Of a stretch of 64,000 nt of DNA, positions 36,901 to 52,427 are shown in pieces. The first letter of the stretch is position 1; the number at the start of each line of letters is the position of its first letter. A program made the position numbers and the translations under genes. Origin of the DNA: Rotaria macrura (taxonomy: Eukaryota > Rotifera > Eurotatoria > Philodinida > Philodinidae); the NCBI GenBank assembly GCA_900239685.1, contig OENT01000195.1, positions 1 to 64,000 of the forward strand. The letters run 5' to 3'. Below the pieces are notes generated by a model. The model had not been told where the DNA came from and did not search any database. It saw only the letters and a list, made by a program, of their open reading frames with translations.

Positions 36901-39900
36901 ATAGTTCTTAATACTATACACATAAATCAAAATCCATACAAGCTAATATCTTGTACATAGAAGATTCTCTGTCATTACAACTTCGAACCTTTTGTAAGTC
37001 AAACATGCTTACGAATTTTTCAACGAATATGTATTAGCCAATCATATTCGTTGAATGCTTTGGTTTTTATAAAAATTATGTCGAAGAAGTTACTCATGAA
37101 GTTAGGGATAGTGCAAGATTTGATTTGCATTTAAAATATGAACAAAGCAAAGAAATTCATTTCGAAATCATGATGATAACTGCAGAGTACCATGTAACAT
37201 ATAAATCTTGTCGATTTTAGTGTTATTTCTTACCTGAGAAATCAAATGTGAAATAATCGTACCATCGATAGGTGCCACTAAAAATATGAATCGTTATTTG
37301 TATTCACCTTTCTCAACAGTATTTTATCACTTACACTCTTCTTCTGGTTCTTCTTCATATGCTGCTTCATAGACTTCAAATGGAATTTGTGATGAATTTG
37401 CTAGACGACTAAACGAATATTCACATGAAATAGTTGCATATAAAAACTTTTAATTTCATTTATACTTTGCTCCATCTGACAGATTTTCATTCATTTTTGT
37501 TTTTGATGATTTTTCATTCGTTTTCGATAAAACATCGTTACTTCGTCTATTAGTTGTTATCGTTTGTTGAATATCAGCTGTAGTCGACGATGGTGATATC
37601 CTAGAGAAACTTCTTCAACACAAATACATTAACAGGATAAACATGGTTAAAAGAAAGTCAATAAAAAAACAAATTTGTCAATATCAATGACCATAATTAT
37701 TTATCTTCTGTTTAGCTACTTGTTTATGGTACTAGTTCCAATATCCTTTGAATTTCTTTTCCGCACATTTTTTTTTCTTCGCTTTTAAGCTATGCAAACG
37801 GCCGTTGATTTTGTTGCCATTTAGAGATTTTGTCAAGAAACAGAAAGGAAACAAACTACGAACGCGCATAAACTAGTCACGAGTAAATCAGCAAGAGAAA
37901 CATTTCAAATTCAATCGATTCAATATTTTTCTCTGTATATTATTCTTATATTTAAAAAAATATCCCCAATAAATTATTTGTTACTCAGCAAGAATAACAT
38001 TCACATTCTAATTTGCAATTTTGTTTTTCATTTGTATTCCTTGTGTCATACGGAATATAAACTATAGTGAAACACGACAGATTAATAATAAATATTTTAT
38101 GAGAAATTTTTATTTCCAAAGTTCAAATTTCTATACAGTAAGAAAAGAAATAATCTATGTTATACATTGCTTTAGAAGAATGAATGAGGAGATGAACTCA
38201 TGCTAATGAGTCGTGTCATAGTAGATGAATTTTATCAAATCTTGTCTTCTCTGTCATCTAATCTATTAGAATGTTGACATGATGATGGTTGACAAATTTG
38301 AAGTGAAATTTTGTTTTTAGAAAACGAACATCATTACTTACTCCATAGTCTCATCAGCATCATAAAAATCATCGTCATCATCATCATCATCACTACTTGA
38401 ATAAGATGAAACTGGAAATTGTTTACGAACAGTTTTCATAGCTGTATGAAAATTCAATGCTAGGAAATAAAAAAAAAGCAATCAAGAATACCATAGTGAT
38501 ATCCATTGTATGATTCAAATATAGTTACATCCAATAGATGCATTATCTTGAGTATGATCTTCAGCTGATGATCCACCAACAGTTAATTGCATCGCATTTG
38601 ATGATGCTTCATTATTATGAAGAATCGTATCTTTAATATTCAAAAAGATTTGCAAAAAAATGAAAATAATGAACAAGAAACAACTCGATGATTACCTTTA
38701 TGAAAATTCATATGTGATAAGACAGCTTGATAATCAACATCGGCTTTTACATCACTATGTGGATCCATATGAACCTTTACGAGAGAGAAAAAAAAAGAAA
38801 AGGAAAATATGATTTTCTTATTGGTGCTTTGATGAAATAGTGTTTGATGAAATCCAGATCATCACCGTATCAATTCTATCGAATCACAGGAAAAAAATGG
38901 CTGATATGTTTTATTCAAGAAAACAAAATACTTGAGTCCCAGATGAAAATCCTGTCAAATATTTATTCTTTTCTAATCACGATTTAAACACCTGTCGTAA
39001 AAATTTCTATGACTAATTTACTTACATAAAAAACACAAATTTCACATGTGTTTCATACGATTACATTAGAATGAGGGCAAGCGTTCATCATATTCACATT
39101 GCCAAAAGCAAACTCTGGTTTATACGACAAAAAAATAAAATTTTACTTATGTTCTTCATGCTATCAATAGAATATATATCTAAATGTGTTCATTAACTAT
39201 CTCAACTTGACGTACAAATGAAACTGATATTCATATTCATTCTATTAAAGTAAAACATTGAAACATCCGATTAGAGATTCTATTCATAAAATATGATCAG
39301 TTCTTAATCACATAAGAGCTTTTAAATTCTATTGTGTAACTATGAACAATCATTAAACTATCAGTGAAAGAAATCTTGAGATGGCATATTAATTATTCTT
39401 ACTTTTGCCAATTGTAGAGACACAATAGAATACTTGACAGCCTCAATTAATCTCTGTAAATAAGCTGAATGAATATTTTCTATTGGAAACAAACTATCAC
39501 TTATACTTTAGCAGATGCAACAACACGTCTATAACATTCTTGTTCTGTGCCATCTTCTTCTTGATTACTTTTTTGTTCAAGTTCCTAAATAATAAATATC
39601 AACAATATTTGTCTATTTCAAATGAAACGCTTTGTAATATTTTTACATTGACGTGATCAATTAATAATTGTAAATAGGCGTCAGCTTCAGCTATTTTACG
39701 TTCAAATAATGATGTATTCGAAACAGATAATTTATCCTATAAAAATAGTTCAATGGCTTTCATCGCTTACGAAAACAAAATCAATAATAACACATACGGT
39801 ATTAACACTGTTGAGACTGATAGCTTCTTCTAAATTCGATATCCACTTTTGTCTTTCTTCAGCATCGCGAGCTAATAGTGTAAGTAAAGAAAAAAGAACC

Positions 39901-40383
39901 GAGTACATGCATACGACTATAAGATAAGATAAAATCTATTGAAACACGAAAATACCTTGAAAATGAAATGTTTTACCATGAGATCGAATAGTAAACTAAC
40001 AAAATTATACGATTAATAATTTTAAAAAGTATGAAAATTCAATTTCAAAGATCTTACTGTACTATCATCTTCAGAATCAATGCCTAGAAAAGCTCCCTTG
40101 GAAATGAATAGAAAAAAAGCAAAATTCAATGAATAGATACATTTGTTTATAAAAGAAAAAGAAATCTCAGAATTGCATACTCTTAATAGAACAACACCAC
40201 GCCGTTCTCCTTTGACCATATTGTCTTTAGACTAGAAGAAATTAATCTATAGGATATTTTTCGTAACTTGCATCTTACTGTATAATAAATAAGCATGCCT
40301 TGCGTAGGATCAAGAACAAAGAAACGATATTGCCAACCTTGTATGACATTTGTCCACTTACTAAGTGGACCTTCGAATAACAT
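33923..40383 (-). CDS. OSBPL9: Oxysterol-binding protein-related protein, ORP9 type
   Basis: Twenty-two minus-strand exons close in frame to 714 residues (human ORP9 about 736): 40279-40383, 40181-40231, 40058-40096, 39956-39995, 39798-39871, 39647-39736, 39507-39584, 39403-39453, 38696-38774, 38529-38630, 38342-38459, 37466-37600, 37335-37408, 37234-37277, 36541-36653, 36327-36492, 36169-36256, 35931-36105, 34599-34695, 34289-34503, 34061-34196, 33923-33997. Parts in order: PH domain (about 1-103, [20 protein letters not shown]), coiled region ([12 protein letters not shown]), acidic stretch with an FFAT motif DFYDADE (267-273) for VAP binding, and the ORD lipid-transfer domain with the signature EQTSHHPP (about 475-482). 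ORP9 exchanges sterol or PI4P/PS at ER-Golgi contacts. The last exon ([13 protein letters not shown]) was found by homology. GATTTTTAG directly precedes the ATG. Confidence 0.93.
35244..35461. mobile_element. Foldback repeat in intron 18 of the ORP9-like gene
   Basis: The ends TTGTAGAGCAAACATTTTCC (35244 on) and its near-complement (to 35461) form an inverted repeat, and the centre holds a second hairpin (35331-35373, AGCCCTAAAGCCGAGAC paired with GGTCTCGGTTTTAGGGCT). Total about 218 bp with no coding capacity. It resembles a MITE or other short foldback element. No clear target duplication was identified. Confidence 0.65.
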
Positions 40384-42043
40384 CTAAAAATCGATCAATG
40401 ATAAAGTAAATCTATCTGACTGACTGACTCTGTTCGGGAAAGTAGAAGGTTTTTCAATGAATCATGCATTCATCGATTACTCGTTTCGTTCGTTCGTATA
40501 GGCTGTGAGATATTTCAGATATCTTTTTCTTTTATGTCTAAAAATCTAGATATAAAGTTCTCGAGAATTCTATATCTATTTACTTCGTCGCAAATAATTA
40601 GATTATCCAGGCTGGTGAAAAAGAATGAATGATTATTACTTTAGATGTCGTACTTGTAGAGATTGTTGCCAAGCAACAATAGAAAAAGATCATTGTACGA
40701 TGAATACAAAAAAAAAAGAAAAAAAACAAAGAGCCTGTCTCAAGGAAACATTCATTGTTCTCATCGGTAATCCTATTAACAAAAAATACTTGTATAAATT
40801 AGCCATGGAAGATTACCCTCAATTGATCGGAGAAAAAATTGATTTTGTTCTCAATAAGAATACAATGTTGTCGCGTATTGAAGGATCCACGTTACTGATA
40901 GTCGTTTTATTTTGTTCTAAATGTTTAAGCTTAATTTAACAAAACCTGTTATCTAATAAAAAAATACGTCAATGAATTATTTGCATAAGAAAAACAAGGA
41001 TAGAAATTAATTTCTTATGGTATGGTATTTGAAAGATCACTGTCATTAGATATTAGAATAAATACATACGTTGCACTCGTGTCCTTCGTATTAACAGTAA
41101 TTGTTTTATTAGCTCGTTATTTTTTTCTTTTAGCCAGTCAGGTAGAAACAAACAATGTCATGTCGCTGTTAGACGATAAAACAGGTTTATTTTCTTGTCC
41201 TACAATTCATTTTACAATAAAATACATCAATTTTCTTTAAGAAAAAGATGTTCACTGAATTTTCAAACAGGGGGAACGATGCTCCCCATTAAAAAAAATA
41301 TGCCAGTAAAAATCTATATCAAAATTAATTGTAGATTAAACGATCGTTGAATGACTCATATGTTTTTACTTAAAAGTATCTATCAAATGTATTCGTTGAA
41401 TTTTATTTTATTTTAACAAACTGGCATCAGGAAAAACTATTGTCAGATTATTATAACAATTTGAAATTCTGTAGATTAAATTTCAATGTATTTGATGATG
41501 TTTTTCGCTTTACTCATCTAGTTGATGCTATGCATTGTACATGAAAAATGTTCAAAAATTCCACACACAGAATGGATTTAACATCAATGATTCAATTTTC
41601 TTTCGCAGTATAATACATCGATTGATATGTATATTTGAAAACTCATTTTAATCTGTTAATATAGTTCGCAAGATATTTCTATTTTTAAGACAACACTTTT
41701 CGTCTCACTCATACTTATTCATTCTAGTGAACTATTCATTGGAAATTTTTCATTAGTTGACAATCATTTCATTAAAATTTTTCTATGATAAGTTCACATC
41801 AAGTTAATTGGACCATTTAAATAACAGATCTGATTAAATGTCAGTTCGAAAAGAAAAATAGACGTCACTGATCACCCTATGACATATAAAGCTCGAACTA
41901 ATACTCGATGTATTTTGAAGAAAAAGAACACGGCAATCATAATGAAAAAACAAAAGATTGAATTTTTATTGCAAAGAATCAAGTTTTGCATGCTATTATT
42001 GTGTCTGTGTTGCAAGAAAAGAAAAGAATCAATTTAGAAAATC
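40384..42043. other. Intergenic between ORP9-like and ribokinase genes
   Basis: 1.66 kb, AT-rich. Open frames at 40625-40939 and 41022-41240 (plus) have no recognisable domain or splice structure, and one is a Lys-rich low-complexity frame. Not called as genes. Confidence 0.45.
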
Positions 42044-43353
<1,310 letters not shown>

Positions 43354-43797
43354 ATCTCAAATAGAAAGGAAAATTCAATTTATAATACGACACTTGCATC
43401 CATATACATAGACATCTTCTGTTTTTATTTTTTGAACTCAAAAATGAAGATAAAAACAAAAAAAAACAAGTGAATCAAAAAAATAAGCAGTCAACTGCAA
43501 AAAGATGAGCAACCCAATAAATAAGAAACCGAACCAGGAAAAAAAACAAAAGGCAACAATAGGTGTTAGTAATGTGAACTTACAAATAAATAAAAGTTAA
43601 GCTAGGTATTGAAATGATAAATTTATTTTCGATTTGTCGTTTTTTCTTTATTAGGTTAAAACAACAAGCACAATAACTAAGAGAACAAAAAAAAAATCCA
43701 TGGAATATATGTATATATATATTTATATATATATATATATATATATGTGAGTGTTGTTTTTAATGTTTTGTTTTGTTTTTCTATTTCACTTGTAATT
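43354..43797. repeat. Spacer with AT-rich microsatellite between ARF and ribokinase
   Basis: 444 bp that is A-rich on the plus strand (43440-43560) and carries an interrupted TA repeat at about 43709-43746. It should hold the ARF 3' UTR and the ribokinase 5' region. No gene seen. Confidence 0.6.
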
Positions 43798-44676
<879 letters not shown>

Positions 44677-47600
44677 GTTTACTTATTAGTTTTTATCTTT
44701 TATTTTGTGTCGAAATAGTAATCTTAAAAACTTCATAAAACAAGCAAATGAAGAAACATTGGAACCGACTGTTTTTAAATGTAGTGAAACATATATATAT
44801 ATATATAATGTTGTGTTTTACCACTGTCTCAATCAGATTTTTAACAATAATCTTTCATATTCTCTATAGATATCAATCGTAAAAATGAATATGATTCGTA
44901 TCATAGCAGATTCAAGTTTCTATTTTTGAAATAGAAGTCATTTAATAAGTTACTTTTTACTTTTCATGCTGAATAGAGAGTTTAATAATTCTTTTTTATT
45001 ACGACTTCTTTAAGCAAACTATTGAATAACAATTCTCATTCCATATTTTTTATACATGAGATGTATTCAATTTTTTTTTGTTCGCTAATTAAAATATAAT
45101 CATGTATTTAGGGATAGACAATCGCCTATTGAAAAAATCTTTCATGCGTTTCATTACATCGTACACGTCACAATAGAATGAAAACTAATTATTTGTAAAT
45201 AAATATATATTTCTAATGAAACATACTAATAGCATTTGATGACTAAGCCTCTTCTTTTAACTAGACAAAAGTAAAATAAAATAAAACTATCATAGATACC
45301 CTTGAAAGTGTGCCATTGACTTAAGTTACATATTGATATTTTGATTAGTATAAGAAAAAATAAATGTTCATCTAAACTCGTATTTAAAATCGTACGATAT
45401 CGAGAGTAAAATACGACGTGGCATAAAGTGTAGGAGGAAAAAGAAAGCATCATTAACAACAGAACAAATAAATACTAAAAAAAAAAAAGAAAAGAATGAT
45501 CATAATGAGTCATCATCTATCAAAATTTTTCGTCGATAACGTTTGAATGTATTTTTTTATTCTTATTTTTTTCTTATTATATGATCGAAATTTTTAAAAT
45601 CTTGTTCAAAAATAGAGATAATGATTTGGTTCGTAAATATCGTGTAAAGTTTGTCTAATGACCTTTGATAAAAGGATCAACTACGGTTGGTTGTGATAGT
45701 GCACAAATGACGAATATGTCATTCTGTATGTCGATATATACGCGATAGTCTTGTTTAGATAGAGGTCAACATATAACAGTATAACGATGTGATAAAATAT
45801 ACTATAGCAGTATATAGGAGACTAATATCTGCTGATGCTAAAGTTTTAATAAAAAAAAAATATGCCTATTGTTTCGTTTGAGCTATCTGAAGAAGAACAA
45901 AAAAAGAAATGTAGGTCTCTGATTAATCATGGATTGTGTGCAGATTATTTTCTGTGGCGTCGAAAGATTGCGAATTAAATTTGTTTTATAGGTTTATTCA
46001 TTTTGAAATTTCTCACAGAAAATTTATACTTAACTTCTGTACGTAATGAAGCAGTTTTTCACTGTAGGTTTTGATGCAAATGGTATAATTTTTTCCATCA
46101 CATGCATCCCTTGTGATCAATTGTATCAAATCATCAATTATACTTTGATATATATATACTGTGACATATCAATCTTATTATTTTCGTGCTGAAATAAAAA
46201 AACATTATTGCGTTCCCCTAGAATGAATGATAATGCCCAAGTGATAAAAATATTTTACTGTGTTTTTATTCATGTCTATTGAATGCAGGTAAGATAGGGA
46301 GAAAAATGTTCCGAGAGTTTCTGACACTATTTATTAGAAGTTTTGAAATCTTGTTAACGTCGTTTAGATTAGATTTGAATATTCAAAAACAAAAAAAAAC
46401 AGAAAGATACGAGACCGAAGACATCATGACCGGAAATTAGAACTGTTTACATTGTGATCCGAACGAAAGTTTCTAAAATAGTAGTTTTCATGACTGTCTA
46501 AATCTACAACGTCTTTCGTTGAAGGCCGAGTCGATAAATTCTTACTCTTATGTGTTCATTTATTATTCATCAATAAGGACTTGTAGAAATAGTAGCACGC
46601 AAATTTACTATCAACAAAGTTGCTTTGAAAATTATGCTTGCATGTTCTTATCATTCATAAATGATAGACGTGAGTAAAAGCTAATTTTCATATATAATCT
46701 AAATTTGACATTGTGCAAAGTCGCAAAATTAAATTTGTCAGGGTTTTTTCTCGGTATACAATTAACAACGTTAACGTCTACGTTTATGTGTTTCAAGTCG
46801 TGTAGCAGTTCTTGTGTAATAAACTCATTGAAAAAAAAATCAGATGTGATAGCGGTAGGGATGTGAAACATATTTGATATTGGCTATTGAACGAACTGTA
46901 CAATCCATATTTATTTTTATTATTGTAAGACAAAAGTTCGTCGACATTAGCTTCTTCTATATTTTTTTTCCTAGTTCGATGACGACTGACTTTATATGAT
47001 AATATACCAATATCTAGGTAAAAATAGAGTGAAGTTCAACATGAGAAACTGAAGTCAACATGTTCGGATAGACTATTTCGTATTTATTCTTGAAAACTCG
47101 ACTTCAAGACAACAGTAAAAATCTTGAGCTCTTTTCTTGAATTGAATATACATTTCAAATAGATGTACAAGGTCATTTACCATATTTCAATGATTCTATT
47201 TTACATACGCATAAATCTTTCAGTCAAATAAGTTACGACAAGAGAAAAAAAATAATAAAAATTTTTTTTTCTTATATTGCTAGTCCGATTTGGCGGCTTT
47301 ACCAGTACATCATATTTCTATGTGATGTTAAGTGAGCGTCAAATATATTCAACGAAGTTTATTTTCTATTCTATTCCCTATTGCATTAATGAATGAAAGA
47401 AAATCAAAAGAAAAAGAAGTTTAAAGAAACAATATGTTTTTATAGGACGATTTAAAAATAAAAATACACGTTAGAGTAGAACATGTTTTGACATCATGGA
47501 CTTCTTTATGTAAAGTTGACTATTGATTAAAAATATTCTTTTGATTTATATCATATTTGAAAATGCATGGATATTTCGATCATGAGGTAAAGTTTTATAG

Positions 47601-50600
47601 CAAGATAGTAATCCGCGTAAGTATCAAACATTGTGTCATACTTTTTCTTCTATTCATAGATATCCATTCAGACAATATCAGTTTTAAACACTTGACTTTT
47701 ATTTTTATTTGATATCCTTCAGATTTTCTTTTTCAGTTGAAGATATATCAAACGTCCATTATGTATGAAGTGACAGCTAAAGATTAGAAGAGTAAAACAA
47801 GTCTTGGAAATTCCCGTATATTGCAAAGAAAAATATAAAATTCAACAAGATCTGAAGTCATAGACATTGTCTATAGTATTGATAGTTTTCAACGTTGCTT
47901 TCGAAATATATATGTTGCAAACGATATCATCGACTTGTCATACAAAAACAAAATATGGATTGATTGAAATCAATGTATAATAGAATTATAGGAAATTATT
48001 TTTCAATTATGAAGTAATTTAATCAATATGAAATCTCTTAAAAACTGTAAGTCATAGTTTCAACTATCTAGAGCATTGTTCAATTATGGTTTTATTTACA
48101 GTAAATGGAACGCTAGAGAAAAACATTTCTTGTTAATCGGTTGTTTCCGATTTTTATGCAGATGTTTTTTAATTTACTCAGTAAAATATCTTGTAGAATA
48201 CTTCAAGTTTGTGTATATGTTTTATTTTTCTATTTGTCAGTAACAAACAAAATCCGATTTCTCTTTACATGCATGCATTACCAATACACGAGATCGTAGA
48301 GAGAGCGGATGTGTTGTTCTATTACCCTTCGAAATCCGCCTATGTTATCTATCTCATACGACACGTATACTTGTGTTCTAATTTTTGTAGTAATTATAAA
48401 AGTAATTGACTACAAACTTGGTTCAAAAAATATTTTGTAAATGTCACGTTTTAAATAGTAAAATTTTGTTTTTTATCACATAAATTTTATGAAATTATTT
48501 TCTATTTCTTATAGTACATCATTCATTCGTTGGAAGACTTAAAAAATTAAAACTATATATAGATGAAGACGAGACATTCAAGTACCGAGTATTTCATTTT
48601 AATAAATTATAATTATGCTTTTACGTAGATGTATTGAACTAATAAATAAAATATACTATTTTAATTTTTCATTATTCATGTTTATAAGAAAGTTAATGCC
48701 TGCATATGCTATAGTTAAAGTTAATACACATTTCGAATAACTAATCGAGAGTAGATTAATTTGTTTGAAAGTAAAACAACGACAACGAATTGTTTTCTCA
48801 TTATTAAGTATCAACTTTTTAATATGAAAATCATTATGAAAGTACTAATTAGTACATATTCTAATGTAGGACATTTGAAAAAAGATTCGATTTAGAATAC
48901 AAGAGTTCTTTCTTTTTTCCCTCTTTTGTTAATACTATATGAATAAAATTTGAATATTTCATGTATGCAATCAAAAATATTTCGAATGTTTCAACACATC
49001 CGTTTCTTTTTCTAACTTCTATAGAACATGACGAGAATAAATTAGGATCTCAATACATCTGTTATTACTATGATTAGTTTTCTTTTCATAAGAAAATGAC
49101 ACTATTTTATATATATTCGTAACGGTTTATTAAAATATCATTTCACATAATATTAAAGTAGTGAACTCGTTAGTTTCAATCATACACATAGAAATAATTA
49201 GTTCTACAGAAAATTATTTTGATATTTATGCAAACAAGTTCTTGAATACATCACTTTATTAGTTGTTAAGTAATTTTGAGCGTGAAGTTGTTTTTTTCTT
49301 CTTCAGATAATACTACATCCGATTAGTTATTACGAAATATTTGTCATGAAATAGATTTATTTTGAAGTTGATTATGAAGGACATGGAGAAGAAATCGTAT
49401 AGTAAACAAATTAGATTCGTTCTACTGTATTTTCATTAGTTACAGCAGTAACTTCGCTAATGTATGATGGTTAGATATAGACTATCATACCGGAAAATTT
49501 TTATCTGTCTCTTTGATCTCGCTATTAATAATCCGTTTCCAAGAGAAATGCGTTGTCTAAGTTTGGACATTTTCTCATTATCGATTAGGATCACAGTACC
49601 ATTTTTTGACTTGAGCATGAGACAGTTTCGTATAATAAACAGACATTGACATAATTGTGTGTAGAAATGAGTAGTACAGAAATCGATTAGATCCAATATA
49701 GTTGCGGCTACTTCAACTCGTAGGATGCCATAAGCATGATAAGGATTGGATGATTAAGACAATTAGCAATATTTGTATTAATGTAGTAGAGTTGTCTAGC
49801 ATACGATTCTCAAAAACATCATCGTAATATATCCTTGAATCTATTCAATTGTTAATATAATCAAGTAAGTGACTGACATCGTAGAGTTTTGTCTTCTTTG
49901 AGAGCAAGCAAAAAAACAAAGTTTCATTTGTTCAATTTATTTTCTCATTATCGGAAATGTGATACAACTAGAAGTACCCTCGACATAACTAATGATATGC
50001 ATATTGATCATTAGTTGATTGCTAACATTCATCAATCATAAATTGTATATGCTTTTGTTATATATAAAATGTTGTTTTTATACACAGTTCGCTTTCATAA
50101 TTACTGATCTTGTTCTCTTTTTTTTCTTCTTCTTCTTCTTTTATAAATAGCTGAGTGAATCTTCCTTGATACAGTTCATATAAGGTTTTGAATTTTATTA
50201 ACTTTAGATGAAACTATATAATTAAACGATTTCAATTAAAACAATTACAACTGGATTTTTAACAAGAAAATAATTTTCAAATTGTTGCAAAGCAATAATC
50301 AATATTAGCGTTGATATACTATTCTGTTTAAGTAAGATATCTGTTGAACATAGACATTTTTTTTTCTAATATATATCGATTAATAGTCTATTCGAATGAA
50401 TTTTCATATAGATGTTTTTTTTTTCTATTAAAGTAATGATTTATAGAAAACATAAGTCTTACATAGCTTTTTGTAGAGTAGTCAAAAATATGCTGTTCTT
50501 TTGTTCTTTTGTCTAGGTGTAGATCAGAAATTAATGTACCTATTGTAATTGCTTTTAAAAGAAAAAGATCAAGAAAGAAAATGAAATTTTCTTTTTTATA

Positions 50601-52427
50601 TACCAGAAAGGCAAGTGCTTAGACCGTTGTTTGCTATTTACTCTATTTTCAATAGATAGATACTTGTCTATTTATAAGCTTATCTTGATAAAAAAAGAAA
50701 AAACTTTTACATAGTATAGTTTATTATTAAAATAAACATGATTCAATACATGGTCCATATTGTTAAACATCGACTTCGTCTAATTAAAAACGCTTTAAAT
50801 TATATGTCAAAATAGTTCTTGTTAAAAGTTGTTGTTAGTGACAAAGTTCACTCTATCTACTGTTTTATGTCAATCAACTATTAGAATCTTCACTACTGTT
50901 GACGCTCACCTTTCCAAAAGCCCTAAGGAATCGTTCGGTAATCAATCATCTTGATTGTTTATTCTGTAATCATGATAATGGTGGTCTTATGAATTTCAGA
51001 CCGTCCTTCATGTTCAGATGTAACGCTAGATTTATATACAAAGACGAGTAGGTGATGTCTCTATACACTGCAATGTATGTATGTCACTCTTGTTCATAGC
51101 TGTGTAACTGAGGTGATTTGACATCTGTAAATGGTTATTATGAAGAAGTTAATCATTCTATCAGTCAATTTGACTGTGTCTAGTTTTCTTTGCCGTTCAT
51201 GTTAAGAATATATATATTGAAATGAGCAAGTTAATAGAAAAGGAAAATCAGCATTTTCTTTTTTTCTTTATGCAACTTACATTCATCGAATGGAAACAAG
51301 AATGAGAAAAAGAAAACTTCTATTGTTGATCGTTGTCAATCATATGTTAAAGTGACTTCCTCGAGCATAGTTGTTACTTGGCACATTTTTCTCTCTATAT
51401 ACATGAATGTGAATAAACTGAAAACAGAGTGTTCAGGTGAAAAAGAAAACAGTAACTCGGAAAAGAAAGCGTTAGTATTTATCTTTGTAGAAAAAAAAAA
51501 GGTTTCTTGACACGTATTCAACTAAGCATGAAACAGAAAAAAAAAGATCGATCGACGATAAGCAAGATATGTGTACCATATTGATTACCTGAAGTTTTTA
51601 ATTTTTCTATTTAGTCTATTACAGGAGAAGGTTGTAGTAAATGAATAGGAAAAAGAATCGAATGATAGCGATAGCATAGTCATCTTGATAGGCATTACGA
51701 TGAATGTCACATGTAGGTAATTAATGATCGATATTATAATATTCGTCATATTGACTATGTATGAAATTATTGATACTAGAGTAACATATTTAAAGACATT
51801 AGCAACTATTCTCATCGCGTCTAGATAAGAAAAAACAGATAAAAACGAAAATAATAAGAAAAGAAAAGAAAAGAAAAATAGGATACCATCGATTATTTAG
51901 TAGTATCGTTTAGCTTAGTTACAAACGCTAGATCAAGTAAGTGAGATAACAAGAATGGTAACAAGGATATTTAATAAGTATTCTAATACGTGAATATAGA
52001 ATTGTTTATTTGTATAATTTTCTATTTCATAGATATTATTGTGAATCTCCTAATGTAACTATATATGGAAATGAAAGACTATTCCCGATTTTCATACAAA
52101 TTGACTTCTCTGTCTGGTATTAAGAGTATTTCATTCGATATATTTGTTGTATAGACACGTATATATATATATAAATATATATAATCTATTCTTTCATTAA
52201 TGATTTATGTATAGTTTCGTAAGTAGATGACAGTAATCGATCAGTAGTGAAAATGTTTATCTCAATGAGCGCATGCTAACCTATCTCTATTTACAAAAAT
52301 AACAGATAAATGTATATGATTGCAATTGCATTCTTATTTATATTTTTGTAATTTTTATGTTCTAGAGACGAAAATAAATTTTTAATTGATTTTCTTTACC
52401 GTATTATCAATTGATTAAACCTTTCAT
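44677..52427. other. 7.75-kb gene desert
   Basis: No exon chain, domain or repeat family could be supported on either strand. All open frames (45226-45459, 46632-46871, 48209-48409, 49457-49696, 51336-51521, 51585-51815) are short and compositionally like the surroundings. AT dinucleotide runs occur near 44790-44810 and 52158-52183, and a TTC run near 50126-50140. The region lies between divergently transcribed genes (ARF on minus, NTPDase on plus), so it contains both promoters. Confidence 0.5.

Noticed and set aside
43709..43746. CRISPR-like or satellite array
   Set aside because: It is a simple interrupted TA microsatellite in an animal genome; no spacers.
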